From NCBI GenBank assembly GCA_007117065.1, contig SKHI01000015.1:1-37168 (forward strand): a stretch of DNA of 37,168 bases, given 5' to 3'. Positions 1-8,894 of this stretch are shown piece by piece (positions within the stretch are counted from its first letter, which is position 1; each line of letters opens with the position of its first letter). The stretch comes from Candidatus Woesearchaeota archaeon (lineage in GTDB: Archaea; Nanobdellota; Nanobdellia; Woesearchaeales; SKIA01). The notes beneath the pieces are model-generated. The model worked only from the letters and a program-made list of their open reading frames with translations. It ran no database searches and had not been told where the DNA came from. The position numbers and the translations under genes are program-made.

Positions 1-3000
1 ACCACCGCCACCACCGCCACCACCAGAGCTCGTATCTGAAGGAGGAGTAGGAGGAACTGGAAGGGGAGCCGGAGGAGGAAGAGGAATATCTCCGCTTAAC
101 GCGTACGTAGAAAATTGAGAAACATTAGCCCAAAGAACTCCAGGAGAACGACCTATCGCGTGCACAAAAGAAAGGTCTGGAGAAAGAGCAACCCAAGAAG
201 AACCATTAAAGTAAGAAAGAAATAACGTTTCTTCGTCTAATGAAGCTATTTCTTGGGAACTGTAGGAAATACTAATGTTCGCCCAGGAAAGGACTGAACG
301 AATAGACGGACTCAACTCAACAGTAACATGCCTAAACGCATGTTCTAACGGAACAGGAATAAAGACAGGAAGCTGAGGAGAACTGAATACAGAAACGTTT
401 CCGATAACACTTTGATTCGTGCGCAGCCGAAGGGATGCGCGAGTATTGTTCTTATTTCCTGCAATAAGGGCATCAAGAATAGGTTGAGAACGAAGAAACT
501 CTGTTTCGAAAACAGAGAATACAAACTGCTCATCAACACTGGTTCCCGCAGCATTTGTGACACGAACAGTAACCAGGGTATTGCCTGGAGAGAAAAGATG
601 TACATCAGTTTCATAGTACCCGTCAATGAACGAGAACTCCTGGAGTGGTTCAAGAAGAACAACTGAACTATTCGAGAAGCTTGAGGCATGAACACGGAGA
701 CGAGCGGTATCACCAACACGAAACAGACTTTGATTTGCAGATATCGAATGAATGCGAGGTGGATGCAAATCAAGCAACACCGTACCATTTTGTACATCCT
801 CCCAATTTCCAGCTACATCAACACTTTGAAACTCAATAAAGAATATACCAGAGGTGTTTACCTGCAGAGATGAGGCGTGTATCCAGGATGAACCGTTTAT
901 TCTTAGCCTCGTATAGTTAACTCCGGAGAGATCATCTTGTGCAGTAAGAGAAACCAAAAAGGATTCATTTATCCACCCAGAAGGAATGCTCAGAGAAGTA
1001 TTGGGAGGCGTTTTATCAATAAAGACAGATACATTTGTGGTATTGCTGTTTCCTGCGATATCAAAAGCACGTACAAAGACTGTGTACACACCATCATCTT
1101 TAAAAAGAAAATCCTCGGAAACAACCCAGTTGGTTTGATTAAAAGAGTGTTCTATATGAGATATTCCAGACAGATTGTCTGTCGCGTTCCATACAAGAAG
1201 TACAGATTCATTTGACCACGAAGAAGGCGCGAGTACTTGAAGGGTTGGCGGTACAGTATCTATACGAACAGAAAATGAGCGCGGAACCTCACTATTTCCC
1301 GCGACATCGATACTTCTAAACAGAATAGTTGCGTTTTTTGAACGAGAAAAAGAAATGTTCGTGGCGTTTAGCCATACATCATTAAGACGATATTGGGTAA
1401 CAGAGACACCCGAAAGCGCATCTGTTGCAATCAAAGAAATATTTTGAGAGCTATTGGTCCAAGAGGAAGTATTTCCTATTACAACAGTATGTGGAGGAGC
1501 GCTGTCTAAGAGGACAAAGGTTTGCTGGGGAGGTTCAGAAACATTTTGTTGACTCACACTAAAAAAGCTTAGGGAGGAGTTTCCCTCAAAATCAATAAAT
1601 ACAGCAGAGCCGTTCTGCCAAGAAGCGTTTCCTATACGAAATGAGGTATGTGAGACTGCGGTGTTGTTTGATACTGAAAAATTAACCCAAAAAGAAGCAT
1701 TCTGCCAACCAGAAGGATATAGCGCCTGTGTTCGAAGGATATTATTTTGAGAAAACGCAGAGAACGCAGAAAAAAGATCAATTCGAGAATAGTTTTGACC
1801 ACTTGCAACATCAAACAACGGCACACCAGTATCGCTTAATACGTGTATGAGAGATGAGGGGGAGGTGGAGAGATTAATTTGCTGATGTGCTTGATGGAAT
1901 AAAGCCAACGCGCCAGCAACGTGTGGAGTTGCCATGCTCGTACCAGACAATAGGCATGCATTTTGTTCAAGACAGGTGCTTGTAATGCCTACACCTGGAG
2001 CGATGAGCTCGACAAGACTATTTCTATTTGAAAAAGTTGCTACCTCGTCGTCCTTTGTACTTGCAGCAATAGCGGTAACCCCACTATGACAGGCAGGAAA
2101 TGCAATTTGGGTGTGCTGACCTTCATTTCCGCTCGCAGCAATTACTGATATCCCCGCAGAGGTAGCTGCAGATACAGCAGTATCAAAAGCACCCCACTCG
2201 CCGTCACACACACTTGTAAAACAATCACCTTTACTGCACGAAGAGCCTAAACTCATGGTAATAACTGAAATATTATACGTCTCTTTATTTGTTACACACC
2301 ACTCAATTCCCGCAAGCACATCTGAAAAACTGCCCGTTCCAGCGGCACCAAGACTACGCACAGCAAGAATGTGCGCCTGAGGAGCAACACCAACAAGGGA
2401 TGCGTTTGCAGCAACAATTCCCGCCACATGAGTCCCATGACCGTTTGTATCCATAGGATTATTGGTTTGCGAATGGAAGTCATATCCTCCGCGCACTTTA
2501 GCACAGGCACCAGAAAGAAATTGTTCAGCAGTACACCCACCCAACGCAGGATGAGTATAGTCTACACCTGTATCAATTACACAAACACCTTGATGTAAAC
2601 CTTGTATAGGCGAATACAAAAGACCGCCATCCCATACAGCATCAGCACCGATCAGAGAAACGCTCTGCTCAAGAGATATAGACACAGGAAAATCAGCAGA
2701 GATCTGCTGAATAAAAAAATGTTTCTCTAGTTGACGTATTTGCGTAGGGGTAAGATACGTAGAAAAGGTAGGAGTCAGTGAAAAAGAATGTCTTGACTCA
2801 GCACTAGTTCCCTCCAGTATACTTTGCTGCATGTAATAGAGAAGTTGCTCTTGTAGTTCAGGAGCGAAGTCAGATATGTGTGCAGCAAAAAATGCAATCT
2901 CTTGGGGATGTTGCAGGGTAACGAGCACAGGATATGTTTGCTCAACAGCATGTATACGAGAAGTAGTTGTGGATGAGGGAAAAAATCGATCTTGTTCGGG

Positions 3001-3114
3001 GAAAAAACCTTGTTCATACCCTGCAGAGACTAACTCTTGAATGGAGACAGAGTGTGCGAGAGGAACGATTAACAACAAGAAAAAAATATACGGCATACAC
3101 CAAACCAATCTCAT
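1..3114 (-). CDS. Secreted subtilisin-like serine protease with Ig-like repeats (C-terminus beyond window)
   Basis: Reading the minus strand from the ATG at 3114 gives 1038 uninterrupted codons that run off the left edge, so the ORF track omitted it. The protein starts with a signal peptide (hydrophobic PYIFFLLLIVPLAHS). The subtilase (S8) catalytic residues are Asp181 in VIDTGVDYTHP, His226 in NGHGTHVAG and Ser393 in SGTSMATPHVAG, with oxyanion Asn330 in ASGNEG. About 150 residues before Asp181 could be a propeptide. From about residue 535 come four Ig-like repeats of roughly 82 residues, each opening with D-x-x-PP. They are followed by a further beta domain, a proline linker and a polyglycine run (residues ~1020-1038) at the edge. 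This is an extracellular, probably surface-anchored protease; the anchor lies outside the window. A TATA-like ATTTAATAATT lies about 24 nt before the ATG, suggesting a leaderless transcript. The fold and catalytic call is very secure; the substrate is unknown. Confidence 0.95.
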   Translation of the reverse strand, partial: MRLVWCMPYIFFLLLIVPLAHSVSIQELVSAGYEQGFFPEQDRFFPSSTTTSRIHAVEQTYPVLVTLQHPQEIAFFAAHISDFAPELQEQLLYYMQQSILEGTSAESRHSFSLTPTFSTYLTPTQIRQLEKHFFIQQISADFPVSISLEQSVSLIGADAVWDGGLLYSPIQGLHQGVCVIDTGVDYTHPALGGCTAEQFLSGACAKVRGGYDFHSQTNNPMDTNGHGTHVAGIVAANASLVGVAPQAHILAVRSLGAAGTGSFSDVLAGIEWCVTNKETYNISVITMSLGSSCSKGDCFTSVCDGEWGAFDTAVSAATSAGISVIAASGNEGQHTQIAFPACHSGVTAIAASTKDDEVATFSNRNSLVELIAPGVGITSTCLEQNACLLSGTSMATPHVAGALALFHQAHQQINLSTSPSSLIHVLSDTGVPLFDVASGQNYSRIDLFSAFSAFSQNNILRTQALYPSGWQNASFWVNFSVSNNTAVSHTSFRIGNASWQNGSAVFIDFEGNSSLSFFSVSQQNVSEPPQQTFVLLDSAPPHTVVIGNTSSWTNSSQNISLIATDALSGVSVTQYRLNDVWLNATNISFSRSKNATILFRSIDVAGNSEVPRSFSVRIDTVPPTLQVLAPSSWSNESVLLVWNATDNLSGISHIEHSFNQTNWVVSEDFLFKDDGVYTVFVRAFDIAGNSNTTNVSVFIDKTPPNTSLSIPSGWINESFLVSLTAQDDLSGVNYTRLRINGSSWIHASSLQVNTSGIFFIEFQSVDVAGNWEDVQNGTVLLDLHPPRIHSISANQSLFRVGDTARLRVHASSFSNSSVVLLEPLQEFSFIDGYYETDVHLFSPGNTLVTVRVTNAAGTSVDEQFVFSVFETEFLRSQPILDALIAGNKNNTRASLRLRTNQSVIGNVSVFSSPQLPVFIPVPLEHAFRHVTVELSPSIRSVLSWANISISYSSQEIASLDEETLFLSYFNGSSWVALSPDLSFVHAIGRSPGVLWANVSQFSTYALSGDIPLPPPAPLPVPPTPPSDTSSGGGGGGGG

Positions 3115-3148
3115 AACAGAATTAATGTGAGAGAATTATTAAATGTTC

Positions 3149-3544
3149 TTATAATTTGGCATCAATATTCTTTGCGACGGCACGCATCAGTTTGATCATA
3201 GCATGCAAGTTTTGTTCTAATTGGTCAATACTATCGTGCATAGATTTTTTAACAAGACGATAGCCAGCTTTATCCCCCATTACAAGACCAGCGTCTTGTA
3301 GCTTACGTAAGTGATGTACGACAGTTCCTCGAGAAAGACCGCAATGAAAAGCTATTGTATCACTTGAAAGCACCTGTTGCATGTGCGCAGCACGTACAAG
3401 GGAAATAAAGATACGAAAACAACTGCTGTCCTTGTCACGTTCATTGAATAAACCCAAGACAGCTCCAAGCCATTGCAACTCAACATTTACGTCAGTCGTA
3501 TGGGGCGGCTCCATATGAATTATTGTGATACGTTCAAGATTCAT
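3149..3544 (-). CDS. Winged-helix (ArsR-like) transcriptional regulator, putative heat-shock repressor
   Basis: 131 residues. A helix-turn-helix at about 58-82 (SSDTIAFHCGLSRGTVVHHL) is followed by a wing (AGLVMGDKAGYRLV) and a C-terminal helix that could dimerise. The residues before the HTH are weakly conserved in type. The gene is divergent from the hsp20-like/grpE/dnaK operon with only about 100 bp between them. That spacer holds two copies of a 17-bp site, one directly abutting this start codon, so autoregulation plus control of the chaperone operon is the natural reading. Archaea lack HrcA, and Pyrococcus Phr is a known winged-helix heat-shock repressor; this may be a functional analogue (inference). 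The ATG at 3544 fits a leaderless start about 26 nt from the TATA-like TATTTATAAATAC; M11 is an alternative. Confidence 0.8.
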   Translation of the reverse strand: MNLERITIIHMEPPHTTDVNVELQWLGAVLGLFNERDKDSSCFRIFISLVRAAHMQQVLSSDTIAFHCGLSRGTVVHHLRKLQDAGLVMGDKAGYRLVKKSMHDSIDQLEQNLHAMIKLMRAVAKNIDAKL

Positions 3545-3561
3545 GTTGATTTAACGTTGAC
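3545..3561. promoter_or_regulatory. Putative operator copy 1 (GTTGATTTAACGTTGAC)
   Basis: This site abuts the regulator start codon and shares GTTGATTTAA and the final AC with the second copy at 3619-3635. It lies between the regulator's TATA box and its start, where a bound repressor would block transcription. Seen directly; the operator function is inferred. Confidence 0.5.
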
Positions 3562-3563
3562 AG

Positions 3564-3598
3564 TATTTATAAATATATCCGATAAATATATAAATAAT
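3564..3598. promoter_or_regulatory. Divergent heat-shock promoter region (TATA boxes both ways)
   Basis: A/T-only stretches TATTTATAAATATAT and GATAAATATATAAATA offer TATA boxes in both directions. The left one is about 26 nt from the regulator start (minus strand). The right one would start the chaperone transcript near 3613-3618, next to operator copy 2. Confidence 0.55.
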
Positions 3599-3618
3599 TA
3601 TTGCATACATATCTCTAC

Positions 3619-3635
3619 GTTGATTTAAAGTCAAC
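3619..3635. promoter_or_regulatory. Putative operator copy 2 (GTTGATTTAAAGTCAAC)
   Basis: Imperfect palindrome with perfect GTTGA/TCAAC arms. It lies at or just downstream of the expected transcription start of the chaperone operon and 11 nt before the ATG at 3646. It closely matches copy 1 at 3545-3561. The palindrome fits a dimeric winged-helix repressor; the binding protein is inferred to be the adjacent regulator. Confidence 0.55.
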
Positions 3636-3645
3636 AAACTGCGAC

Positions 3646-3900
3646 ATGGTACACAAAAATATATATGCATTGAACTGTCAAGAGACAGCGGAAGGAATTT
3701 TTATTCACGGAACGCTCCCACAGGCAGAAATACAGCAAACAATAGTGTACCCTGGAAGTATTCAGCTCATGGGAACTAAAGATGAAGCTCCCTTTGAGGC
3801 AAACATCCCTCTACGCAAATACATAGACGCAGAAGAAACACTGGTTATAACCAGTGGAAAAACAATCTGCATTGCAGCTCCATGGAGGAAAGACACATGA
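3646..3900 (+). CDS. Small protein, possibly a minimal Hsp20/CS-domain-like protein
   Basis: 84 residues from the ATG at 3646. The track's start at 3601 is a TTG that would place operator copy 2 inside the coding region, so the later ATG is preferred. The sequence looks all-beta. A stretch with an F-x-A-x-IPL strand, an ID turn and a final SGKTICIAAPW strand resembles the second half of an alpha-crystallin domain, but it is shorter than a normal Hsp20 (about 140-150 residues) and lacks a clear I-x-I tail. It is the first gene of the chaperone operon, which makes a small heat-shock role attractive but unproven. It overlaps the next gene by an ATGA. Confidence 0.65.
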   Translation: MVHKNIYALNCQETAEGIFIHGTLPQAEIQQTIVYPGSIQLMGTKDEAPFEANIPLRKYIDAEETLVITSGKTICIAAPWRKDT

Positions 3901-4043
3901 ACACAGAACAAATATATTGGTATGAAGAAGAGAACAATGAAGACCGACTAGAAGAAATCTACACAGATGGCGAAGAATTCGTCGAAGACGATAGTATCGC
4001 AGACTGGGAAGAAGGATTCATGAACGGATATGCGGAAGCATGA
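3897..4043 (+). CDS. 48-residue acidic protein in the chaperone operon
   Basis: Too short for the ORF track. ATG at 3897 overlaps the upstream stop (ATGA), and its own stop overlaps the grpE start (ATGA at 4040), so translational coupling on both sides argues that it is real. The protein is very acidic (about 18 Asp/Glu) and ends [13 protein letters not shown]. The E-x-GF-x-x-GY ending resembles short C-terminal motifs I associate with DPANN proteins, but I cannot assign a family. Between a possible small Hsp and GrpE it could be a chaperone accessory or regulator; this is speculation. Confidence 0.7.
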   Translation: MNTEQIYWYEEENNEDRLEEIYTDGEEFVEDDSIADWEEGFMNGYAEA

Positions 4044-4507
4044 AAGATAAAGAACTAACTGCGGAACAAATAAAGGAAAGTACGGAGTACCAAGCGCTTG
4101 AGGAACAACTCAAGCGCGTAACCGCAGAATACGCTAATTATAGAAGAAGAACACAAGAACAAGAAGAACTAGTTAAAAAAAGAGCAGCAGAAACACTCAT
4201 ACGAGAATTACTAGGAATAGCAGATAATCTTGAACTCGCACTTGCTCAAGCTTCACAACAAGACACTCTTTACAAAGGAGTAGAACTCGTGTTTGGACAA
4301 CTCATAAGTACGCTTGAAGAACAAGGCATTACAAAAATATCCTCGGAAACATACGATCCACAACACCATGAAGCACTCATGAGCGAATACAGTCAGACGC
4401 ATAAGGAAGGAGAAATAATAGAAGTCCTTCAACAAGGATACCTCTTAGGAGGAAAGGTGCTTCGCACCGCAAAAGTAAAGGTAAGTAAAGGAAAGGAGAA
4501 CAAATAA
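4040..4507 (+). CDS. grpE: GrpE nucleotide exchange factor
   Basis: 155 residues, at the short end for GrpE. The N-terminal half is a long charged helix ([20 protein letters not shown]) typical of the GrpE dimerisation coiled coil. The C-terminal beta domain has the family signatures [18 protein letters not shown] and [19 protein letters not shown]. GrpE releases ADP from DnaK in the cytoplasm. It is coupled by ATGA to the 48-residue gene upstream and sits 1 nt before dnaK, with the dnaK ribosome site (GGAGA) inside its 3' end. This is a bacterial-type chaperone acquired by many archaea. Confidence 0.97.
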   Translation: MKDKELTAEQIKESTEYQALEEQLKRVTAEYANYRRRTQEQEELVKKRAAETLIRELLGIADNLELALAQASQQDTLYKGVELVFGQLISTLEEQGITKISSETYDPQHHEALMSEYSQTHKEGEIIEVLQQGYLLGGKVLRTAKVKVSKGKENK

Positions 4508-4508
4508 C

Positions 4509-6344
4509 ATGACAAAAATAATAGGTATAGACCTCGGAACAACATTTAGCGCAGTTTCGGTGATGGAAGGTGGAAAGCCAGTAATCATTGCAAACAGTGA
4601 AGGAAAAAGAACAACGCCTAGTGTAGTAGCTCTAAAAAAAGATGGTGAACGCATCGTAGGAGACGCAGCAAAAAACCAAGCAATACTACATCCAGAACAA
4701 ACAATACGAAGTATAAAGCGACACATGGGCGAAGACCACAAAGTACGCATACATGACAAAGAATACACCCCTCAAGAGATAAGTGCAATTATCTTAGGCA
4801 AACTAAAAAAAGATGCAGAAGATTATCTTGGAGGACCAGTACAAAAGGCAGTTATCACAGTACCAGCATACTTTAATGACAGTCAAAGACAAGCAACAAA
4901 AGATGCAGGAAAGATTGCAGGACTCGAAGTAGAACGAATAATTAATGAGCCAACAGCAGCAGCACTTGCGTATGGACTCGATAAACAACAAGAACACACC
5001 ATCCTCGTATTCGACTTTGGAGGAGGAACATTTGATGTGAGCATTCTTGAGCTGGGAGAAGGAATTTTTGAAGTAAAAGCAACCAGCGGAGATAACAACC
5101 TTGGAGGAGATGACATCGACCAACTCCTCATCGACTACTTTGCAGATGAGTTTAAGAAAGAAAACAGCATCGACTTGCGTAAAGACAGCCAAGCACTACA
5201 AAGACTAAAAGAAGCAGCAGAAAAAGCGAAAATTGAGCTTTCAACCAAACAGAGCACAAGTATTAATCTGCCCTTCATCAGTGCAGGTCAAGACGGGCCA
5301 AAACACTTTACCATGGAACTGTCAAGAAGTAAGTTCGAACAACTCATTGACAACATCCTCGAGCGCCTTAAGAAACCTACAAAACAAGCAATAGAAGATG
5401 CAAAACTCAGCGCCAATGACATTGATAAAATAATCTTTGTAGGAGGAAGTACAAGAATACCAGCAGTACAAAAACTTGTAAAAGATATTACTGGAAAGGA
5501 AGGAGATAAAAGTGTAAACCCTGACGAAGCAGTATCTCTGGGAGCAGCAATACAAGCAGGAATATTAGGAGGAGATGTAAAAGACGTCCTTCTTCTTGAC
5601 GTGACACCGCTGAGCCTAGGAATAGAGACGCTTGGTGGCGTGTTTACCAAGCTCATCGATAAAAACACCACCATCCCAACCAAAGAAAGCAAAGTATTTA
5701 GCACCGCAACAGACAGTCAATCTGCAGTAAGCATACATGTATTACAGGGAGAAAGACCCATGGCTACAGATAACCAAACGCTTGGACGCTTTGATCTTAT
5801 GGGAATACCACCTGCACCAAGAGGAGTTCCACAAATAGAGGTAACCTTTGACATAGACGCAAACGGAATAGTAAACGTAAGCGCAAAAGATCTTGGAACA
5901 GGAAAAGAACAGAGTATTAAAATAACAAGCTCTACGAATCTGTCAAAAGAAGAAGTAGAAAAAATGCGTGCTGAAGCAGAAAAATACGCTGACGAGGACA
6001 AGCAAAGACTAGAGAAAATAGAAGTTATCAATGAAGCAGACAGTCTTGTGTATCAAACAGAAAAAACTGTTAAAGACCTTGAAGAAAAAGTTGATAAAAA
6101 AGAGCTAGAAGAAATCAACACCCTCGTCAAAGAGCTAAAAGAACTTCTTGGAGCAACAGAGCACGATGTTGAAGCAATTAAAAAGAAAAAAGAAACACTG
6201 CAACAAACATTTATGCAAGTAAGTCAAAAATTGTATGAAGAAGTTGCAAAAAAACAACAAGAAACGCAACAAGAAGAAAAAAAGACAGAAGACGATGTTG
6301 TTGACGGAAAAGTAAAAGAAGAAACCGAAAACAAGAAAGACTAA
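4509..6344 (+). CDS. dnaK: Chaperone DnaK (Hsp70)
   Basis: 611 residues, full length. The nucleotide-binding domain shows [34 protein letters not shown] and [12 protein letters not shown]; the substrate-binding domain begins near residue 370 after [11 protein letters not shown]; the lid is helical and ends in a Lys/Glu-rich tail. It appears to lack the ~25-residue N-terminal insertion of Gram-negative DnaKs, as expected for the Gram-positive/archaeal type. It refolds client proteins with DnaJ and GrpE. It directly follows grpE with a 1-nt gap, so it belongs to the same operon and is probably controlled by the divergent winged-helix regulator. Confidence 0.99.
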   Translation: MTKIIGIDLGTTFSAVSVMEGGKPVIIANSEGKRTTPSVVALKKDGERIVGDAAKNQAILHPEQTIRSIKRHMGEDHKVRIHDKEYTPQEISAIILGKLKKDAEDYLGGPVQKAVITVPAYFNDSQRQATKDAGKIAGLEVERIINEPTAAALAYGLDKQQEHTILVFDFGGGTFDVSILELGEGIFEVKATSGDNNLGGDDIDQLLIDYFADEFKKENSIDLRKDSQALQRLKEAAEKAKIELSTKQSTSINLPFISAGQDGPKHFTMELSRSKFEQLIDNILERLKKPTKQAIEDAKLSANDIDKIIFVGGSTRIPAVQKLVKDITGKEGDKSVNPDEAVSLGAAIQAGILGGDVKDVLLLDVTPLSLGIETLGGVFTKLIDKNTTIPTKESKVFSTATDSQSAVSIHVLQGERPMATDNQTLGRFDLMGIPPAPRGVPQIEVTFDIDANGIVNVSAKDLGTGKEQSIKITSSTNLSKEEVEKMRAEAEKYADEDKQRLEKIEVINEADSLVYQTEKTVKDLEEKVDKKELEEINTLVKELKELLGATEHDVEAIKKKKETLQQTFMQVSQKLYEEVAKKQQETQQEEKKTEDDVVDGKVKEETENKKD

Positions 6345-6372
6345 TGTCAAAACAAATATTTTTCAAAGTTTT

Positions 6373-6381
6373 TTTAAATAC
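6373..6381 (+). promoter_or_regulatory. TATA box of dnaJ
   Basis: TTTAAATAC centred about 26 nt before the dnaJ ATG at 6403, implying a leaderless dnaJ transcript separate from the grpE-dnaK operon. I see no copy of the GTTGATTTAA operator here. Confidence 0.6.
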
Positions 6382-6402
6382 TAGCCCATTCAACCCATAA
6401 AC

Positions 6403-7524
6403 ATGTCAGATTATTACAGTATACTCGGAATTAGCAAAAATGCATCTCAAGACGAGATAAAAAAAGCATATAAAAAACTTGCCAAACAATACCACCCAGA
6501 CCTCAACAAAAACAAGCCAGAAGCTGAAGAAAAATTCAAACAAGTTAACGAAGCATACAAAGTTCTTGGAAATGAACAAAAAAGAACACAATACGATCAG
6601 TTCGGACACGACACCTATAAACAAGGAGCAAAAAGTGGAGGCTTTGACGGAGGATTTAGCGGATACGACAACACCGGAGGATTTGGAGGGTTTGAAGATA
6701 TATTTAATGACTTCTTTGGAGGAGGATTTGGAGGATCAAGACAACAAACAAGACGAGGAGACGACCTTCAAACAACAATTGGAATTACACTAAAGGAGGC
6801 ATATACAGGAACAGAAAAACGCATTGACGTAGAAATGTATGCTGCATGTGAGCCCTGTGCAGGCACAGGAGCACAGGACAAAAAACGTAAAACATGCGCT
6901 ACATGTAACGGAGCAGGAAGAGTAGTGCAACAACAACGCACCGTATTTGGAACATTTCAGACACAACGCACCTGTGGAACCTGTGGTGGAAGAGGAAACA
7001 TACCAGAACAAAAGTGTACAAGCTGTCTTGGAACAGGAAGAAAACGCACAAGAAAAAATTTACGCATAGAAATACCTGCAGGGATACAAACTGGACAACG
7101 CATCCGTCTGAGCGGACAAGGAGAAGCAGGAGAAGCAGGAACCCCGCCAGGAGATTTATATATACTCGTGCTTGTTGAAGAAAATGAACTCTTTAGACGT
7201 GAAGGAGAAAACTTGTATTGTGAAATACCTATCAGTTACACACAAGCAGTTCTTGGAGATGACGTAACCATACCAACCCTCGAAAAAAACGCGACACTAG
7301 AAATACCCGCAGGAACACAAAGCCACACCCAGTTCAGAATTAGGGGTTACGGTATGCCCAGTGCGCGTGGAAGAAAAGGAGATTTATATGTGCGAGTAAA
7401 AATAGAGGTTCCTAAGAAAATTACAAAAGAAGAACGAGAACTACTCCATGCATACGCAAAACTACAAGGAGAAGAGACGAAACCACAAAAAAGTTTCTTC
7501 GACAAGATACGAGATGCCTTCTAA
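6403..7524 (+). CDS. dnaJ: Chaperone DnaJ (Hsp40, type I)
   Basis: 373 residues with the complete type I architecture. The J domain (about 1-67) has the HPD motif at 31-33, which triggers DnaK ATP hydrolysis. A Gly/Phe-rich linker follows at about 78-112. The zinc domain has four C-x-x-C-x-G-x-G repeats with Cys pairs at 149/152, 165/168, 191/194 and 205/208, and substrate-binding beta domains complete the protein. It delivers unfolded clients to DnaK. A 58-nt spacer with its own TATA box separates it from dnaK, so it may be expressed independently. Confidence 0.99.
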   Translation: MSDYYSILGISKNASQDEIKKAYKKLAKQYHPDLNKNKPEAEEKFKQVNEAYKVLGNEQKRTQYDQFGHDTYKQGAKSGGFDGGFSGYDNTGGFGGFEDIFNDFFGGGFGGSRQQTRRGDDLQTTIGITLKEAYTGTEKRIDVEMYAACEPCAGTGAQDKKRKTCATCNGAGRVVQQQRTVFGTFQTQRTCGTCGGRGNIPEQKCTSCLGTGRKRTRKNLRIEIPAGIQTGQRIRLSGQGEAGEAGTPPGDLYILVLVEENELFRREGENLYCEIPISYTQAVLGDDVTIPTLEKNATLEIPAGTQSHTQFRIRGYGMPSARGRKGDLYVRVKIEVPKKITKEERELLHAYAKLQGEETKPQKSFFDKIRDAF

Positions 7525-7557
7525 AAGAAGGAACATTTAAATATAATCGCTCTGTTT

Positions 7558-7590
7558 CCCCTTTAGAGTAAATATAACTACTCAGAGGGG
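7558..7590 (+). promoter_or_regulatory. Possible hairpin covering the lipoprotein ribosome-binding site
   Basis: CCCCT-tta-GAGTA-loop-TACTC-ag-AGGGG folds into a two-segment stem whose 3' arm is the likely Shine-Dalgarno GAGGGG, about 9 nt before the ATG at 7600. A TATA box (ATTTAAATATA, about 7535-7545) would start transcription near 7566, which could leave out the outer CCCCT arm. The hairpin therefore matters only for a longer transcript or an earlier start. Confidence 0.35.
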
Positions 7591-7599
7591 ATATAACCA

Positions 7600-8796
7600 A
7601 TGAAACTACCAATAGTACTGGCAACAATTTTCCTGTTCTTATTTGCAGCATGTACGATTCAACCTATTGATATCGAAACACCTGAAACAAGCGAACAAGA
7701 AACATTCACGCCATCAGAACCAGAAGAGAACAACGCAGATACAAACACCACACAGGAAGAAACTACTCCTCCACCAACGCAAGACACAAGATTTGCAGCA
7801 ATAGTGGAAGCAGTAGAAGAAGAACTTATTCAACTCAGAACACAAGCAGTTGATCCTGACGGAGGAGAAGTAGTCCTTACATTCCAAGCACCCTTTAATC
7901 AAAGTGGCGCATGGCAAACACGAGTAGGAGATGCAGGAGAATATGAAATAGTCATAACAGCATCTGACGGAATCGATACAACAAGCATCACAGTACTTGT
8001 TATCGTTAATGAATTAAATCTTCCCCCAGTCATCGAAGGACCTGAGCGCATCGTTGTAAACGAAGGAGAGCGCATTGACCTTGGAATATTCACCATTACA
8101 GACCCAGAAGGAGATGATGTATTGGTAAGTTATGCAGGGTGGATGACTACAAGAACGTACACCACAACATTTGATGATGCAGGAATACATGAAGTACGCA
8201 TCATAGCCGAAGACACAGCAGGTAACGAAGTAGTCAAAACAGTCGCTATCGAAGTAATCAATGTAAACAGAGCTCCTGTGCTCGAACTTGAACAAACAAG
8301 AATAGAAGCAACCGAAGGAGACCGCGTACGCATTAACTTCAGCGCATTTGACCCAGACGGAGAGGAAGTAACCATTACATTTAGTGAACCTGTTCGCGAA
8401 GATGGCGTCTGGCAAACACGAGTAGGAGATGCAGGAGAATACACCATTACCGTAACAGTAACAGACGGAATTGATACCGTCACTGAAGAAGTAGTGATTG
8501 TGCTAGAAAGAAGAAACCGCGCACCAGTAATCATACTAAATGATGAAATAGTAGTCAATGAAGGAGACTTCATAGATCTGAAGAACTTCGTTACGATCGC
8601 TGATCCAGACGGAGACGATGTAGTGATTACGTATAGCGGATGGATGACATCAAGCACGCGAAGCACAACATATGGAGACGCAGGAGAATACCAAGTCACC
8701 ATAAGTGCCTCAGACGGAGAGCTTGTTACGACAAAAACAGTAGACATAACTGTACAATTCGTAAACAGACCACCAGTGTTTGTCATTCCAGCATAA
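7600..8796 (+). CDS. Lipoprotein with alternating Ig/cadherin-like repeats
   Basis: 398 residues. A short signal sequence ends in a lipobox FAAC with Cys18 as the probable lipid-anchored residue, followed by a Thr/Glu/Pro-rich tether to about residue 70. The rest is four beta-sandwich-like repeats with D-P-D/E-G-D/G turns, arranged A-B-A-B. Type A carries WQTRVGDAGEY; type B carries GWMT followed by TTxxDAG. Such folds mediate extracellular adhesion or protein contacts. The gene has its own TATA box and an SD-like GAGGGG, and an oligo-T run follows it. A 32-nt stretch is identical between the two A repeats, suggesting recent duplication or gene conversion. Cell-surface location is well supported; the partner is unknown. 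Confidence 0.88.
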   Translation: MKLPIVLATIFLFLFAACTIQPIDIETPETSEQETFTPSEPEENNADTNTTQEETTPPPTQDTRFAAIVEAVEEELIQLRTQAVDPDGGEVVLTFQAPFNQSGAWQTRVGDAGEYEIVITASDGIDTTSITVLVIVNELNLPPVIEGPERIVVNEGERIDLGIFTITDPEGDDVLVSYAGWMTTRTYTTTFDDAGIHEVRIIAEDTAGNEVVKTVAIEVINVNRAPVLELEQTRIEATEGDRVRINFSAFDPDGEEVTITFSEPVREDGVWQTRVGDAGEYTITVTVTDGIDTVTEEVVIVLERRNRAPVIILNDEIVVNEGDFIDLKNFVTIADPDGDDVVITYSGWMTSSTRSTTYGDAGEYQVTISASDGELVTTKTVDITVQFVNRPPVFVIPA

Positions 8797-8810
8797 ACAC
8801 ACCAAAAAAA

Positions 8811-8839
8811 TACTTTTCCCCCTCTTTTTTTCTTTTTAA
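8811..8839 (+). terminator. Oligo-T transcription terminator
   Basis: TTTTCCCCCTCTTTTTTTCTTTTT starts 15 nt after the lipoprotein stop. Long T tracts on the non-template strand are typical archaeal terminators. The next gene's TATA box (ATATTATAAAC, about 8851-8861) follows. Confidence 0.6.
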
Positions 8840-8894
8840 AAAAAAAACAAAATATTATAAACAACCACATTCTCATCATCCTAGGTGAGTAGAA

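Noticed and set aside
1-25. Tandem ACCACCGCC repeat at the left edge as a microsatellite or CRISPR-like repeat
   Set aside because: It encodes the polyglycine linker of the subtilase in frame.
8130-8879. 249-aa minus ORF opposite the repeat lipoprotein
   Set aside because: Ser/Thr/Val-rich reverse image of the repeat gene, with no plausible start.
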